A stretch of DNA of 64,000 bases, from contig CM046875.1 of NCBI GenBank assembly GCA_025667525.1, positions 201,166,125 to 201,230,124 of the forward strand. Direction: 5' to 3'. Positions 33,726-47,200 of this stretch are shown piece by piece. The DNA comes from Glebionis coronaria. Its lineage: Eukaryota; Streptophyta; Magnoliopsida; Asterales; Asteraceae. Made by a program: the position numbers and the translations under genes. A model generated the notes under the pieces. That model ran no database searches and was not told the DNA's origin. It saw only the letters and a program-made list of their open reading frames with translations. Position 1 is the stretch's first letter, and every line of letters begins with the position of its first letter.

Positions 33726-36308
33726 AAAGTTTCAGATAACATAAACATCTTTTAATACCTTCATTTTAAGTTCTTTCTAGATTATAATATCTATGACTAG
33801 TTCACAACCATTCACGGTATAATTTCAATTCCAAATATAGGATATCGTCATCTACCAATAATTATTTATATCACTTTTGATGATCAACATCTTATCTCTT
33901 TAGGGGAATTCTACTCGAGTTCCCATCGATTAAGACAATATCGTCATGTCATCATCAATCAATCCATTCTACCGGCATTATCAACTTTTCAGTTTCATTG
34001 CCGTCGATAAGATGTGAACTTCTCAAAAGACTAATAATAACTCATAATCCTTCACAAATTCAAGGATATATGTAGACACAACTACCATCTAAATAGTAAG
34101 GTCAACACATAATCTACGCGAGAGAATTTCAAATCAGATTCAGACGAAAACATTTAACGAATATGAATATATCCCATGTTTTCATAATTTGAGTACGCAT
34201 TCGAAAGCTCCTCGGATCGTTACCCAGGTCATTCAAATGAAACCAAATCAAAAGAAATGATAGGAACGTCGATACATCCAGTCGGGTATCAACACTCGGT
34301 AATCAGATACTTTTCCTAAGAATCTCACTACGGGAGAATTGGACAAGAAAGAATTGTCAATTGTCAAATAAGACAATTTCCACAGATGAGTAAATTCGAC
34401 TCAAAAGAATAGATGGCACGGGCACATATGTAGATGTCTCTAACATTATGTTCCTATTTTTCACTTCTTGCAGATCTCATAAAAATTAATCTTTCACAAT
34501 CTTCAAAGAAAATGTAGTGTTTATTAATTAGTTTTATGGTGACTACTAATCAGTCTTGCATGGTCCATTCCAAATTGTATGTAGGCGCGCAACTATATAC
34601 AATTTCAAGATTAACGATGCAATACTCAGTTCGTCAAAATTTTATCATCATAAAAACATTTTCATGCTTAATTCTTTAAATAAGAATCAAAAATAAATTT
34701 ACAAATATTTCCTTTGTTATGAAAACAATTAGGTTTCCAAAAGCGTTTCTTAAAAAACTTTACTTTGATAACAATCACTTATAAATCTTACTTCGAATAA
34801 TCCTTATAGTGATGAAAATTAAATTTCTCAAAGGATATTGTTTTAACTTTATAAAAACAATGTGTGATCTGCAGAAGAGTGATGAAAGCTTGTTCACCAA
34901 GAACTAACTACGATATGATAGGAAATGAGCTTAGCCAATTAATCATGAGGTTCATGATCTCGATGGCACTCAAAAAGAATAATCCACAACGTAACTCAAA
35001 TCAAGATGAGTACTTGTTCAATGGTTGCATCACTAATGCGAACACTAGGATGAAGCAAGAAAAGATAGATATCATCGATACATGTAGAATTTAGCAATCA
35101 AAGGTAGTCTTTTCATTAATCACAAACAAGTCAAAATTGTACCGTAACACATTACGTGTCACTATGTCATACAATTCTCAGAACTCATCCTACCAACTGA
35201 TATCTCAGTTAAGTTAGGGATTTTTAAAAGATACCACAATGAATACTAATCTACAAGAGTCATTAGGTGTTCCGCATGTCCCGGAAGATCCATCGGTCCC
35301 AATTCAGAAGAAGATTTCTTCAATTTATTTCTTGGACACTGGGCATCCTCGTCAGTGGACAATGGCCTAGGAACAACCTTTAACGCAAACTAACAATCAA
35401 TTAAAACCTTATAATTCAATCATAAAACTTAACGACTTCTATTTATAATCTCATATTCCATATGGGTTAAATTTTACTTTAACCAATTTTATACTCAATT
35501 CAATATCCTACCTCATATTCCAATACTTTCAATCTTATTCTTCGGCCTTGTAAAGGCAATACAATCTCAATATGAATCAACACTTAATTTCCAATCCTAT
35601 TAGCTCTTACAACAACAATTATCAAATGAGTCATTAATATGAAATGACTTGATCATTCAACTAGACTTCTCGGAAAGGTATTAGTGGCATGAGGCTTTTG
35701 GGTAATGGTTCCAATAACAGCCTCAAGTGCAACATTCACCCTTTCGATTTCAAATTTAAGAATTGGATGACAACGAATCAGATGACATCTTCCTAGGTGG
35801 TAACGTTTTGTCAAACTCCACTCTATAAGGAAAGATCGTCATGATATCGATATCAGATTTAATCTCGCCAATTCTTTCTCAATATCACAATCAACTAATA
35901 TCTACATTTCTACGAATATCAACCATTTGTTGGGATTATAAATATCCACAACTTGGTTTAGATCTAGGATAGCTAGAATTCCTACGAGAATAGCTTCGAT
36001 TAATTTACTAAGGAATTTAGGGTTTCTTGTGACAATCGACGCCGTATAAATACCTCGTATAAAAATCAAAATAATCATCAAACAATCATGTAATAAAATT
36101 ACATCATATATATATATATATAATCCAAGTTATATATATATTAAAATAACACTTCTCAGTCTTGGCCTTGTCGGTAACTCGGGAATTCTTCGGCACCGTT
36201 ATAGTCAAAAGATTTTTAGACATTTTTAGAAAAAGGTTTATAGTTAAAAGATTTTGAAATGTTTTATTCAAAACCTTAGTTTTAAAAATCTTTCGTTCTC
36301 TATAACGA
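33726..36308 (-). mobile_element. Tekay-like internal region, gag position, unreadable
   Basis: This is where gag and protease belong. It is AT-rich with many short frames in all directions (largest 76 codons at 34864-35094 on the other strand). I could not identify a gag domain. An AT dinucleotide run lies at about 36107-36122. Confidence 0.45.
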
Positions 36309-36324
36309 GAGCTCTGGTACCAAA
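36309..36324 (-). other. Primer-binding site, initiator-Met type
   Basis: On the - strand TTTGGTACCAGAGCTC adjoins the 5' LTR end. TGGTACCAGAGC differs by one base from the common plant TGGTATCAGAGC site. Confidence 0.8.
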
Positions 36325-36325
36325 C

Positions 36326-39300
36326 TGTAACACCCCCAAATTTATACAACTCAGTTCAGCGGAAGACTAGTTGGTGTTACGGGTTAGCACATTACTCACA
36401 TCATAGACAACGCATAAAAATCGCGTCGTTTAATAATAAATCATTTCCATTCATAAACATCAAAGTTACATAGGTCCCAAGTCATTACATTTCATACAAA
36501 GTTTTACAAAGTGTTTGAATGGAAAATATTGTTTAAGTGCGGGCCATGAATTCTTGTTGTCTTCCCGAGAATTACCTTCAAGTACCTGAGATAAAACATG
36601 TTAAAAGAAAAGGGTCAGCGATAACGCCGAGTGAATTCATAGAGTTTAATAAATTCCATCAATATAATATCAGTATAAAAGTATTACTGAAAATCGTTTT
36701 GTACAAATCGTTTTGATAGGCCATGAAATAGCCAAAATCATTTTATACAAATCCTTATCGAAAATCATAATATAGGCATTTGCCTTAAAAATCATTATAC
36801 GAGCCAATGTCGTAATAAAACATCATACAATACGTCTTATGACGTTGTATAAAATCAAATAAAAACCGTTATATGAATATGGTTATGAAAACCAAAATAC
36901 AATCATAATATCAATAGTATGACCCTGTATTGCTAGTCAGGCAATACATCGTAATTCGAAGCGTCTATTAGTATTTCGTTAATTCGGATTATTATAAGCC
37001 GCATGACATTGTTACCTTACTAAACCAAAACGGGTAGCTAACCCGATACCAATTTTGCCCATCTAAAGTAGCGTGTCGTCACAAAGGTCACGCTATTGGA
37101 AATCTTCTCATACATAATTTCGCTTACCAATCAATGTGGCACGACGGGGATCAACCGTCAAGGCGCGAACTGGGGTGATCGTCCCCAAATAGTACTATTA
37201 AATGCATAAGCGTCTACCAACTCCCGGTAGTTCACAATTCATGCTAATGGGACTTTTAGTGACATAACCTAACTTTAATAATCCATTTAATTTCATCTAT
37301 CGGGTCCATTAATCATTTATCGGGTCATACAATCGGGTCATTCAATCATTCGGGTCCAAAATCAATAAACAAACAATCGGGACAAATGGTGTCCAAACTT
37401 TTATAAAAACTAACATGTTATCTCCCTCGCGGGTTTATAAAGCATTTATAAAACATTTAAAAGAGTGCGAGGCTATGAACTCACGTTGATGTGGGAAGAC
37501 GGTTATCGGCGATTCGGATGTACGGTGCGTGCTTCAATCACGGAAACCTAGACAAATAATACTCGGTCTTAGACTCATGTCCAATGACTTTATAAAAATA
37601 ACAAGTATGTATACATATGATGATTATATATATATATATGATGATCAAATGGGTTTACATATTCTCGTTTACTCATTTTTATGTTATGTGTCGGTAACGT
37701 TTATACTAGTTCACTAGTTTTACCTATTTATGTATTTTAAGTCCAATAAACTTATTATAAGTTATTTAACTTATTTTAATCCATTTTGTACTTATATTAT
37801 CAGTACATACACTTTCAAGTTTGGCCCAAATGGGTTAAGCCCAATAAGTTCTTTTTAGGAGTGTTTAACTTATTTAGTCCAATTATTAGCCCGATGTGTT
37901 TATTTAGCTCGTTAATGTCCGTATGCCCTATAGTTCGGGTTTTATCGGTTTTTACTTGTTATACATGTCTATATATCAGTATATAAGTTTTATAAAGTTT
38001 TCATTGGACGGGTCCAACCATTTAAGTTTTATTTAACAAAAACGTTAATTTTACGGCAATAGCCGAAAAAGTCGTAAAAATCATGTTTATAGTTTTATAA
38101 CTTATAAAACTTAACAAGTTTCCATTTTTATCATTTATACACTTATTACACCTTTTATATATTTATATAAATAAGTTTTATAAGTTAGTGGGTTTTTATT
38201 TTACATTTTATATATTAAAATGTGAGTGCTTATATAATAGTATTATTCTTTAATTTCCAAAAATCTGATTTTTAACTTCATCTTCACCAAAACTGCCATA
38301 TCTTGAGTTCTACATGGAGATAGAAGCTCAAATTTTTATCACATAAACTACATGATATGTGCTACATTTAACTCTTCTATAGCTACTGTTTAATCATCTT
38401 CTAAATATTTTCTAAAAATCGTCCAAAACAGTAACTTCAGATTTATACCCTAAACTTGTTTTGATCATATCTCACTCATTATCTTGATTCCATTGCATGG
38501 CCAACTCTCACATATGTACAAGACCCATAGATTACTGTAAATCCATTATAATTCATCATTTTATCAGTTTAAACATATGGTTCTTTACTGTTTTATACAG
38601 CCATTAAATTTAACCAAGATTTTAACCTTGTTTCATATGGTTTTTCACCTTTTTAATCATGTTTATCAACAACAAATCCCCACATAACATTTTTATCATC
38701 ATATAATCATCATAAATATATACAATAGGAAATAAAATACATGTTTACATAATCAAAATATTAAGAAGATGAGGAGGACAATCTTTATACCACCAACTTG
38801 ATGTAGGTTGTGATCAAAACATGGAATTTGTTGGAGAAACTTGTGATGCACCAAGACCATCTTCATAACCACCATGCTTCATGAACAACTTGTAGAAAAT
38901 CAGCCTCTAGACACCATAGAAACTCTTCCTTGGATGTTATAATTACCACCAATCAATAGGGCTTCAAATGAGCTTCATCATATGTAGAGATAACATATGA
39001 ATTCATGGTAAATTTTGATCAAATTGGAGGTTTATGGAAGAAATGTGGGACGGCATATTTGGGTGAGAGAGAGAGAGTTGTGAGTTTTTGAGTGGTATTG
39101 CATGAGTGTGTGAGTGATAGATTGTTTTGCTAATGGTTTTGTTGTGTCAAAAGCTTAAAGTGTAAGCTAATGACATGTGTTATTAGTTTATATGAAAACT
39201 TGACACCAAGTTATCTTGGTGGAGTGGTTGTAGCCGGTTTTGAAGTGGGGTGGGACAAGTGTCCCACTTGTCTCATCCCATTTATTTACGGGTACTCCTC

Positions 39301-39780
39301 GATTCTAGTTTCCTCGATTTGCGTGCCCTCGGGTCGTTTTACGAAAAACGTTTTTATAAATTATGAATCAACGTCATAAAACGAATCTAATAAAAATTGT
39401 TTCATCAAAAACGGAGTTCGAAAACGTAAATACGTAATCCTAAGGTTTCCGGTTTAGTCGTAAAGGACGTTAAAATAAAATCGTAAGTCCTAATCTCTTC
39501 TCGTAAATTTGTGAGTTTATGAACTAACACAAATTTAAAACTCCAAAATAATATTCACGGACAAATTTATTTTCTGAATTGTCGGACTGTCACCAAAGAC
39601 GGTGTATGTAAACGTAAGCACGTAACGTTGAATCCTCAGGTTTAGACGCAGTCGATGCTACTCCGAGACGTAAATCCAAATTTCTTCCCAAAAATAAGTG
39701 AGTTCATATTGTATCATTAAAATAATATTTTCAAATAATAATTGAGAATAAAATATCAATCGTAAATTGACGGATTGTCA
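36326..39780 (-). mobile_element. Tekay-like 5' LTR (3455 bp)
   Basis: Intact copy of the split 3' LTR. Single-base differences were noted near 36941, 37118, 37542, 37822 and elsewhere. It serves as the uninterrupted reference for the nested Athila insertion site (about 37421). Confidence 0.88.
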
Positions 39781-39793
39781 AATATTTCCAACA
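39781..39793 (+). mobile_element. Copia LTR, second copy, last bases
   Basis: AATATTTCCAACA completes the LTR begun at 16054. Confidence 0.75.
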
Positions 39794-40676
39794 ATCTCTC
39801 CCTAAGGGAGGTCACTCCAAGTTATAATGTCCTAAATAATCTATAGCTCGTGATCTATGCTAACAATGATGTGACCAAGACTTTCTTTGGAAAAACGTAT
39901 TTCCAAACAATCTCCCATAAGGGAGGTCATACCATTTTACAAAATCTTAAACCTAGCATACTATGCTTGAGTCTTCGATCTTGTTCTTGTAAATATGCAG
40001 ATGAGATCTTTGACTTTATTCTTGAGCATGTTTACTTGCCTTGACCTTGTTCATTCAGCACTTGTGAAATTTGCCTCCTCGTGACTTCATGTCCCACATA
40101 CTTATACTTTATAAATTCTTGAAAGCTTCCGAGTTTGATACAGCGGAAGACTTGACTTTTAGGATTTCTTGAATTTGTTGAAGTATTAAGTGCATACAGT
40201 ATAAGCATGTGTTGACGACTTCTTCTGGATTATACACCGCAATGCCACCTTCTGGTTACGCTGCATAAGACAGTTAGAAACAAAACATATAACCGGATGA
40301 AATGGCCTTGAACATTTCATTCTAATTCGGTAGAATTTTACCTCCGGTCGGTGAAGACCGTTGGACGATATTAAATATCGTACTTGTGGTAGATAGTTTC
40401 AATTAAGAACCTCCTTGACAAGATTTCATGGGTAAACCCGTTCTATTTACTCGACCATCCAAGGCTGACTACGAACGTAAAGAGTGAATCATTTGGATAG
40501 AATTATCCGCATGATTGAAGTCGTCAATTCATGTTCCTGGAACAAGTGAAATTCAATTAAGAACCACACCATCGTTGCTTTCCAGTTGTCACGAGCTTGA
40601 TTCGTATAGAATCTTGCAAGTTACCTACCAAGTGTTGTTTGAGGTTAACACTAGAAGGATTTTCACTCATCACTGT
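39794..40676 (-). repeat. Right palindrome arm, second tandem copy
   Basis: It matches 9608-10490 with scattered substitutions and ends at the Athila LTR. It is inverted relative to 15431-16053. Confidence 0.8.
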
Positions 40677-42173
40677 GAATAATACAAGGTTTTTAGCCAA
40701 GTATAAAATAAATTCGTTCCAAGTCTTTTCAAATTGATTACAAGTTGAAAGTGCGACTTAATTGTTCTTGGTGGAAAGTAAAAAGGTTAGGTTATCTATT
40801 TTAATATAAAAGTGAAATGCGCAAAATAATAACCATAAGCTAAAAGCAATTATGAAAATTTCGTTGAGTACAATTAAAGCTTTAAAAAATTAAACTAAAA
40901 ATCACTAGAAAAACACTTCATTAGGTAAAAAGAGCTCATTCGGGAAAATAGCTGGTTTGGAATATTCAACTGGTTCGGGAAAAAGGGATTCGTTCGGGAA
41001 AACTAACTGGATCGGGAAAATAAGCTTCGTTCGGAATAACTTGTTCGTTCGGTAAAAATGAGATTGATTCGGGAAAATCACTGGTTCGGTAAAATTAATT
41101 GGTTCGGGAAAAAGACTTGTTCGGTAAAAATGAATGTTCGTTCGGGAAATGTGGATTCGTTCGGAAAAAATGCTCGTTCGGAAAAAATACTTGTTCGGTA
41201 AAACTAATTGGTTCGGAATAATTAATTGGTTCGGTAAAATGATTGGTTCGGGGAAATTAGCTCGTTCGGGATAATTTGCTTTGTTCGGTAAAAACTAGGA
41301 AAATAGAAAGCAAAGAACACGGGAAATGAAAGCACAAATTTAACCAAAACTATCCAAATAAAACCCAAAGATTAAACCAAACTAACCACTAATCATCAAC
41401 TAATGATAAACTATCCATCCAAATCAATAAAACTAACAAAAACACCAAAACAATCAAAACCCACTTGATTTTAGAAAACCAAAATCATCCAAGAACAAAA
41501 CTTAAAAGCTTAGAATCATAAAGAAAAGAAGAACAAGATTAAAAGAAGGATTATATTAAAGATTAGAATTCAAAAACATGAAATTAAAGGGTAACTTACA
41601 TGGAACTTAATGATGAAGGAAAGAAAAATGAAGGTTCCAAACACCCTAATGGTGTTCGCCTTAAAAGTGAAAAATACAGAATAAAAAATAAAGACTTGTT
41701 GCAAATGTGTGAGGTTGGGTGCTATTTATAGGCCTTGTGATGAGTTGGTGAATGGGCTTTTCTCTATTCTTTTTGTCTTCTCGTCTCTTTAATAAAGTTG
41801 ACGTTTTCGACTTTGATTCGGGATTTGTCGATGAATAAATTCAACTCGTCTTTTAATTTCTTCATTTAATAGACTTGAGTTCTTTGACATATATAAATCT
41901 TGCATCTTTGGTCCTTTTCTTCGATAAATCTTCAATTAGGCCCATTGACTTCAAATCTTTTGAACTCTTGGTCTTTTGATTTCGTCTTTTCTCGTTTTCT
42001 TCGATAAAAGCCAGTGATAGCCCATGTTTTCTTCCTTTTTCATCTTTTGGTCCTAAAACACAATAAAAACACAAACCACGCATAATTCCGACTTTTACGA
42101 CATAAAATACACGTTTTGGTCTTGTTATTATTGGAAATAAGTGGTAAATGGATAAGTTTTTTCACACTTCTTA
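40677..42173 (-). mobile_element. 3' LTR of - strand Athila, second copy (~1.5 kb)
   Basis: It is homologous to 10491-11990 and contains the TTCGGNAAAA cluster (about 40920-41300) and TATA box. The right end (...CACTTCTTA) abuts the polypurine tract AATCCCCTACACTT. Confidence 0.75.
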
Positions 42174-44202
42174 AATCCCCTACACTTGACCATTGCAATG
42201 CCCTCATGCAATGCACTAATTTCAGAGCATAGATTACATTTCTCATCATAAATAACCCACCTTGGCCTTTATTAAATTCTAAACACTAAGGAAACTAAAA
42301 GAACAAAACAAGTAAAGAATTCAAAGACTTACATTGGGGTTTTAGGTTGTCATGAATGTTCATCATTCTCAAGTTTCACGTTCCCCATACCAAGCTTAAA
42401 AACGAGATCATTGTTATTATAAGTTAGCAAACTAACACGAATTCATGTGGCCCAATTATTTACTTAGACTCCCTTATTCCTAGGTGTATCTCTTATATTT
42501 TATTATTGTCTTAAATGATCACGAGGATGCATTGTTTGAATTATTTCGATAGTTATTTAGGCTGAAAATAAAGTGGGACGATTTAATCAATAGTTAGCTA
42601 AAGGAAAAAATCTTTTAAAACTGCTTCTCGGGACCTCATAAAGTTCATATCTTGGCATAACTTGCTTCACGATTTGAGACCTTTCTCGGACCGATATTTG
42701 GTAGCGACTTCATACTTCAAATCTTGAGAGACGTTCTTGAAATTATGGTCTTCTCTTCATAATAGGAATTTCTTCGCTTGAAGTTTTCGAGAGATTCTTC
42801 ATATTTGGACCACTACTTCTTCATTTTTCTCCAATCTTTGTTTTGGACTTTGATATACAACGATCCGCCTCCTTTTAGGACTTGGATCTATTTATCCTCA
42901 TACCTTGTTAGTGCCTTTTTGGATAGACTTCTCCATGATCTTTTGGGGAGTATTTGCTTTTCGTCGTGTGTCTCGATCCTTCATATTGATTTTTGATAAA
43001 TGATTCTTCACATCACTTGGGATCTTTAGCAACAAAATGTAGCCCTCCTGCCTTGTTAGGGCCTTTTCGGACTCGCCAATCTTCGCATCTAAGTTATGCC
43101 TTGGCTATGAACTCTAATTAATACCGATCAACTTTTAAACGATCTTGTGCTAGAAGCTAAGTAACTTTTCAAATCGTACAACCTTATTTATTGCAGATAA
43201 ATTTATTAGCAAGCGATGGGAGAAAAAGCTTATAATCAACTCACATAAATTCACGAAAGAATACCAAACTTATAATTGACTCTATCATCTCTCGTTCTCC
43301 ACAATTTAAAATATCAAGGAATGAGACTCGTGGATGCTTAGCCAAATAAAGAAAAGTTTTGGATCTTCGAGTCATCTATAGGATCTTGCAAACTCTTATA
43401 ATTTTTCATGTTTGAATTCGCATTTTAAAGTTCCCTTGATAAACGACTCTCTAGGATCAATTATAGGAACTTGCGAAAAGTTCTTGTTCTTAACCCGTGA
43501 GAGTTAAGACTCTCGCGTTTTAAAGTTCCCTATATAAAAGCCTAGCAAAACTTGACTTAAACACGTTAAGAATATTAGCTAGAGTAAACTTAGATAAGTA
43601 AACTCGGGTTGAGTCAAAATATTCACGACTTTGAAAAATTTAAAACCACTTTATTAAAAATAAGAAAGAAAATAACGATAACAAAGGAAAATACTACTAT
43701 ACAACTAGGCCAAAATAGATTAAAAATTTTGGAAAATGTCAAAAAATTAAATTTTCCGGTTTAAATGAGAACAAATTCATGGAAAAGCCCACTTACTTCG
43801 ATAGAAGTCCCCCCTACACTTAATATAAACATTGTCCTCAATGTTTAAGCATGTGGGAGTAAACTCCCCTACACTTAGGACACTGTGCACGTTGTTTAAA
43901 TCGTGCTAAGGAAAGGACAACTAGAGTGATTTCAATGTGAACATATAAGATATGAAATATTGAATCACGATAGTTTGAGATAGAACCAGGAAGACGGGTA
44001 CACGGGATCACGGTTCGTCAAAAGTCATCGAGAATGGATCTTTGAAGCTTTAATCCCTGCACATCATAAGGAACAAGACAACAAACACATACGGGGCTCC
44101 CCCTACACTTATTATGAAAACGCTAAAGGATAGATCGCGGGTTGCCTCCCGAGAAGCGCTTGTTTTTGTTAACCGAGTCACGAGTTTGACTCGACCCAGA
44201 AC
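42174..44202 (-). mobile_element. Athila post-pol non-coding region, second copy
   Basis: Polypurine tract at 42174-42187, and three internal PPT-like motifs near 43807, 43864 and 44096 at the spacing seen in the other copies. No supported gene. Confidence 0.7.
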
Positions 44203-47200
44203 TTAATTCAAGGGAAATGTGGGAAGGGATTGAATCATCTTATGAGAGATGTCCTCACCAAAGTACAACTTCACGCGCTGGCCATTCACCTTAAAATTGG
44301 GCCCATTTGGCTGAGAAAGCTTAATGGTGCCATATGGGAAGACTTTGGCGACGGTGAATGGACCAGACCAGCGGCTCTTCAGCTTTCCCGAGAAGATCTT
44401 CAACCGAGAGTTAAAAAGTAAGACTTGATCTCCAACGTGGAACTCTCGGTTCTTAATCCTAGCATCATGGATGATCTTGGTCTTCTCCTTGTAGATCAAC
44501 GAGTTCTCATAAGCTTGATTCCTTAGTTGGTTGAGCTCGTTGAGTTGAATCTTCTGAAGATCGCCGGCTTTGTTGATGTCGAAGTTAGCCCACTTCAAGG
44601 CCCAGTATGCCTTATGTTCTAGCTCGATCAGGAGGTGGCATGCTTTCCCGTACACAAGACGATAAGGTGTACAACTAATCGGGGTCTTATAAGTGGTACG
44701 GAAAGCCCACAAAGCATCATCTAATTTATCGGCCCAAGAGGCGCGATGCTCTCCCACAGTACGCTCCAGAATTCGCTTCAATCCACGGTTAGATACCTCG
44801 GCTTGCCCATTAGTTTGGGGGTGATAAGCGGTGGAAAGACGGTGACAGACGCCGTAATTAACCATGACTCTTGCAAATTGATCATTGCAAAAATGAGTCT
44901 CGCGGTCACTGATGATAGCACGAGGAACACCGAATCGAGCAAAAAGTTGCTTCAAAAAGTTCACAACCACCCTCGCATCGTTCGTAGGGAGAGCCTTAGC
45001 TTCAACCCATTTGGATACGTAGTCAACGGCTACGAGGATGTACTTGTTCCCTTTAGATGATGGAAATGGCCCCATAAAGTCGATACCCCATACATCAAAG
45101 ATTTCACATTCTTGTATGAAATTTTGAGGCATCTCATCTTTATGTATGATCTTGCCTTGTCTTTGACAAGCATCACAATGTTTAACCTTTTCATGAGCGT
45201 CATGATAAATGGAGGGCCAATAAAATCCAGAGTCGAATACTTTCTTTGCGGTGTAATTGGGACCAAAGTGACCACCGGTGGGTCCTTTATGGCAAGCTTC
45301 AAGAATTTGTACCACTGCCGGCCCATCAATACATCGACGAATGACAAGATCCGCACATTGTTTGAAAAGGTAAGGGTCGTCCCAGAACTAATGTTCAATA
45401 TCTTTAAAGAACTTTTTCTTTTGTTGGGATGTTAACCCTTCCTTGAGAATTCCACCCGCTAAGTAGTTTGCAATGTCCGCAAACCAGGGGGTGTCATCAA
45501 GATTTGGATTGATAGACATTAAGGCTTCAAGGGGAAAAGAGTCATTGATCTCTTGATTCGGATGATCCCCTTGATAAGGATCCTCAAGTCTACTTAGATG
45601 ATCCGCGGCTAGGTTTTCGGCTCCCTTCTTGTCACAAATTTCAATGTTGAATTCTTGAAGGAGCAAAACCCAACGAAGAAGTCTTGGCTTAGAATCTTGC
45701 TTAGTCAACAAGTACTTCAACGCGGAATGATCGGTATACACAATGGTGGTGGAAAGGACAAGATAGGGGCGGAATTTTTCAAAAGCATACACTACCGCTA
45801 AAAGCTCTTTTTCGGTAGTGGTATAATATAATTGAGCCCCCGTCATTGTCTTGCTAGTGTAACAGATTGGTTGGAAGTGTTTGTTCACTCTTTGTCCCAA
45901 AACCGCTCCAATAGAAAAGTCGCTAGCATCACACATCAATTCAAAAGGTAGCTCCCAATTAGGGGTAACCAAGACCGGTGCCTTAGTTAGCTTATCCTTG
46001 AGAAGATTGAAGGATTCAAGACACTGTTTAGAAAAGATGAAAGGAGTATCTTTTTCCAAGAGGTGGGTCATTGGGCGAGCGATTTTAGAAAAATATTGAA
46101 TGAATCGACGATAGATGCCTGCATGACCAAGGAAACTTCTCACACCCTTCACGGTTGAAGGTGGAGGTAATTTGGCTATGACATCCACTTTAGCACGGTC
46201 CACTTCAAGACCGGCTTTAGAGATTTTATGGCCAAGCACAATGCCTTCTTTTACCATGAAATGACATTTTTCCCAATTTAGAACAAGACGAGTGTCTTCA
46301 CACCGCTTAAGCATGCGTTCTAAATTGGCGAGGCAATGAGAGAAAGAATCACCATAGACCGAGAAATCATCCATGAAGACTTCCATAGTTTCTTCAACCA
46401 TGTCATGGAAGATAGCCATCATACACCTTTGGAATGTCCCAGGAGCATTGCATAAGCCGAAAGGCATTCTTTTTTAAGCAAATGTTCCATAAGGACAAGT
46501 GAATGTGGTTTTCTATTGGTCTTTGGGATCGATGGCAATTTGAAAATACCCGGAGAAACCGTCTAAAAAGCAGTAATAGTCATTACCCGCTAGACGTTCA
46601 AGCATTTGGTCCATGAAAGGAAGGGGAAAATGATCCTTTCTCGTAGCATCATTGAGTTTGCGATAGTCTATACAAACTCTCCACCCTGTAACGAGACGAG
46701 TAGGAATCAACTCGTTGTTTTCATTGGGCACAACGGTGATTCCGCCTTTCTTAGGCACACAATGGACGGGACTAACCCATGGTGAATCTGATATAGGGTA
46801 GATCATTCCCGCATCAAGAAGTTTGATAACCTCTTTTTTGATAACGTCATGGATCTTGGGATTCACCCTTCTTTGGCTTTGAATAGTGGGTTTAAAGTCG
46901 TCCTCCATGTGAATTTTATGTGTACAAAAGTGAGGATCAATTCCACGAATATCGGAGATTTTCCAAGCAATCGCTTTCTTGTGATTCTTTAGCACGACGA
47001 TAAGGCGAGATTTTTCTTCCTCTTTTAAGTCCTTTGCGATGATGACGGGTGACTTCTTGTTGTCTTCAAGGAAAACGTACTCGAGATGAGACGGTAGGTC
47101 CTTAAGCTCTAAATCCGGAGGATTTTTGATGGAAGGCGTAGTCAAATTCGGTTCAAAGATAGAGATATCCTTAGGAGATGGTGGAGAAATATGGTCCTCA

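Larger units (their letters stand above)
16392..39780 (-). mobile_element. Tekay-like chromovirus element, pol eroded, split by nested Athila
   Basis: Two long LTR copies (16392-17490 plus 28632-30984, about 3452 bp; and 36326-39780, 3455 bp) flank a 5.3-kb internal region. Read on the - strand the LTR is TGACAATCC...GGGGGTGTTACA, followed by an initiator-Met-type primer site at 36309-36324. A polypurine tract lies at about 30985-31001. About 15-16 differences by eye between the LTRs give roughly 99.5% identity. The internal pol is recognisable but broken throughout. Without the nested element it is about 12.2 kb. Confidence 0.85.
14158..44392. repeat. Tandem duplication, second copy (interrupted by the Tekay-like element)
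   Basis: 14158-16391 and 39781-44392 together repeat 7118-14158. 14158 to about 15463 is identical to 7118-8423 and on to the GGTAAC block. A small deletion (near 15464), about 225 bp missing near 15953, and scattered substitutions follow. The Tekay-like element splits the copia LTR. Beyond 44392 the Athila pol continues, which the first copy lacks. Confidence 0.8.

Noticed and set aside
36104..36125. AT dinucleotide run as a possible functional site
   Set aside because: Simple microsatellite, similar runs occur at 28838 and 37627.
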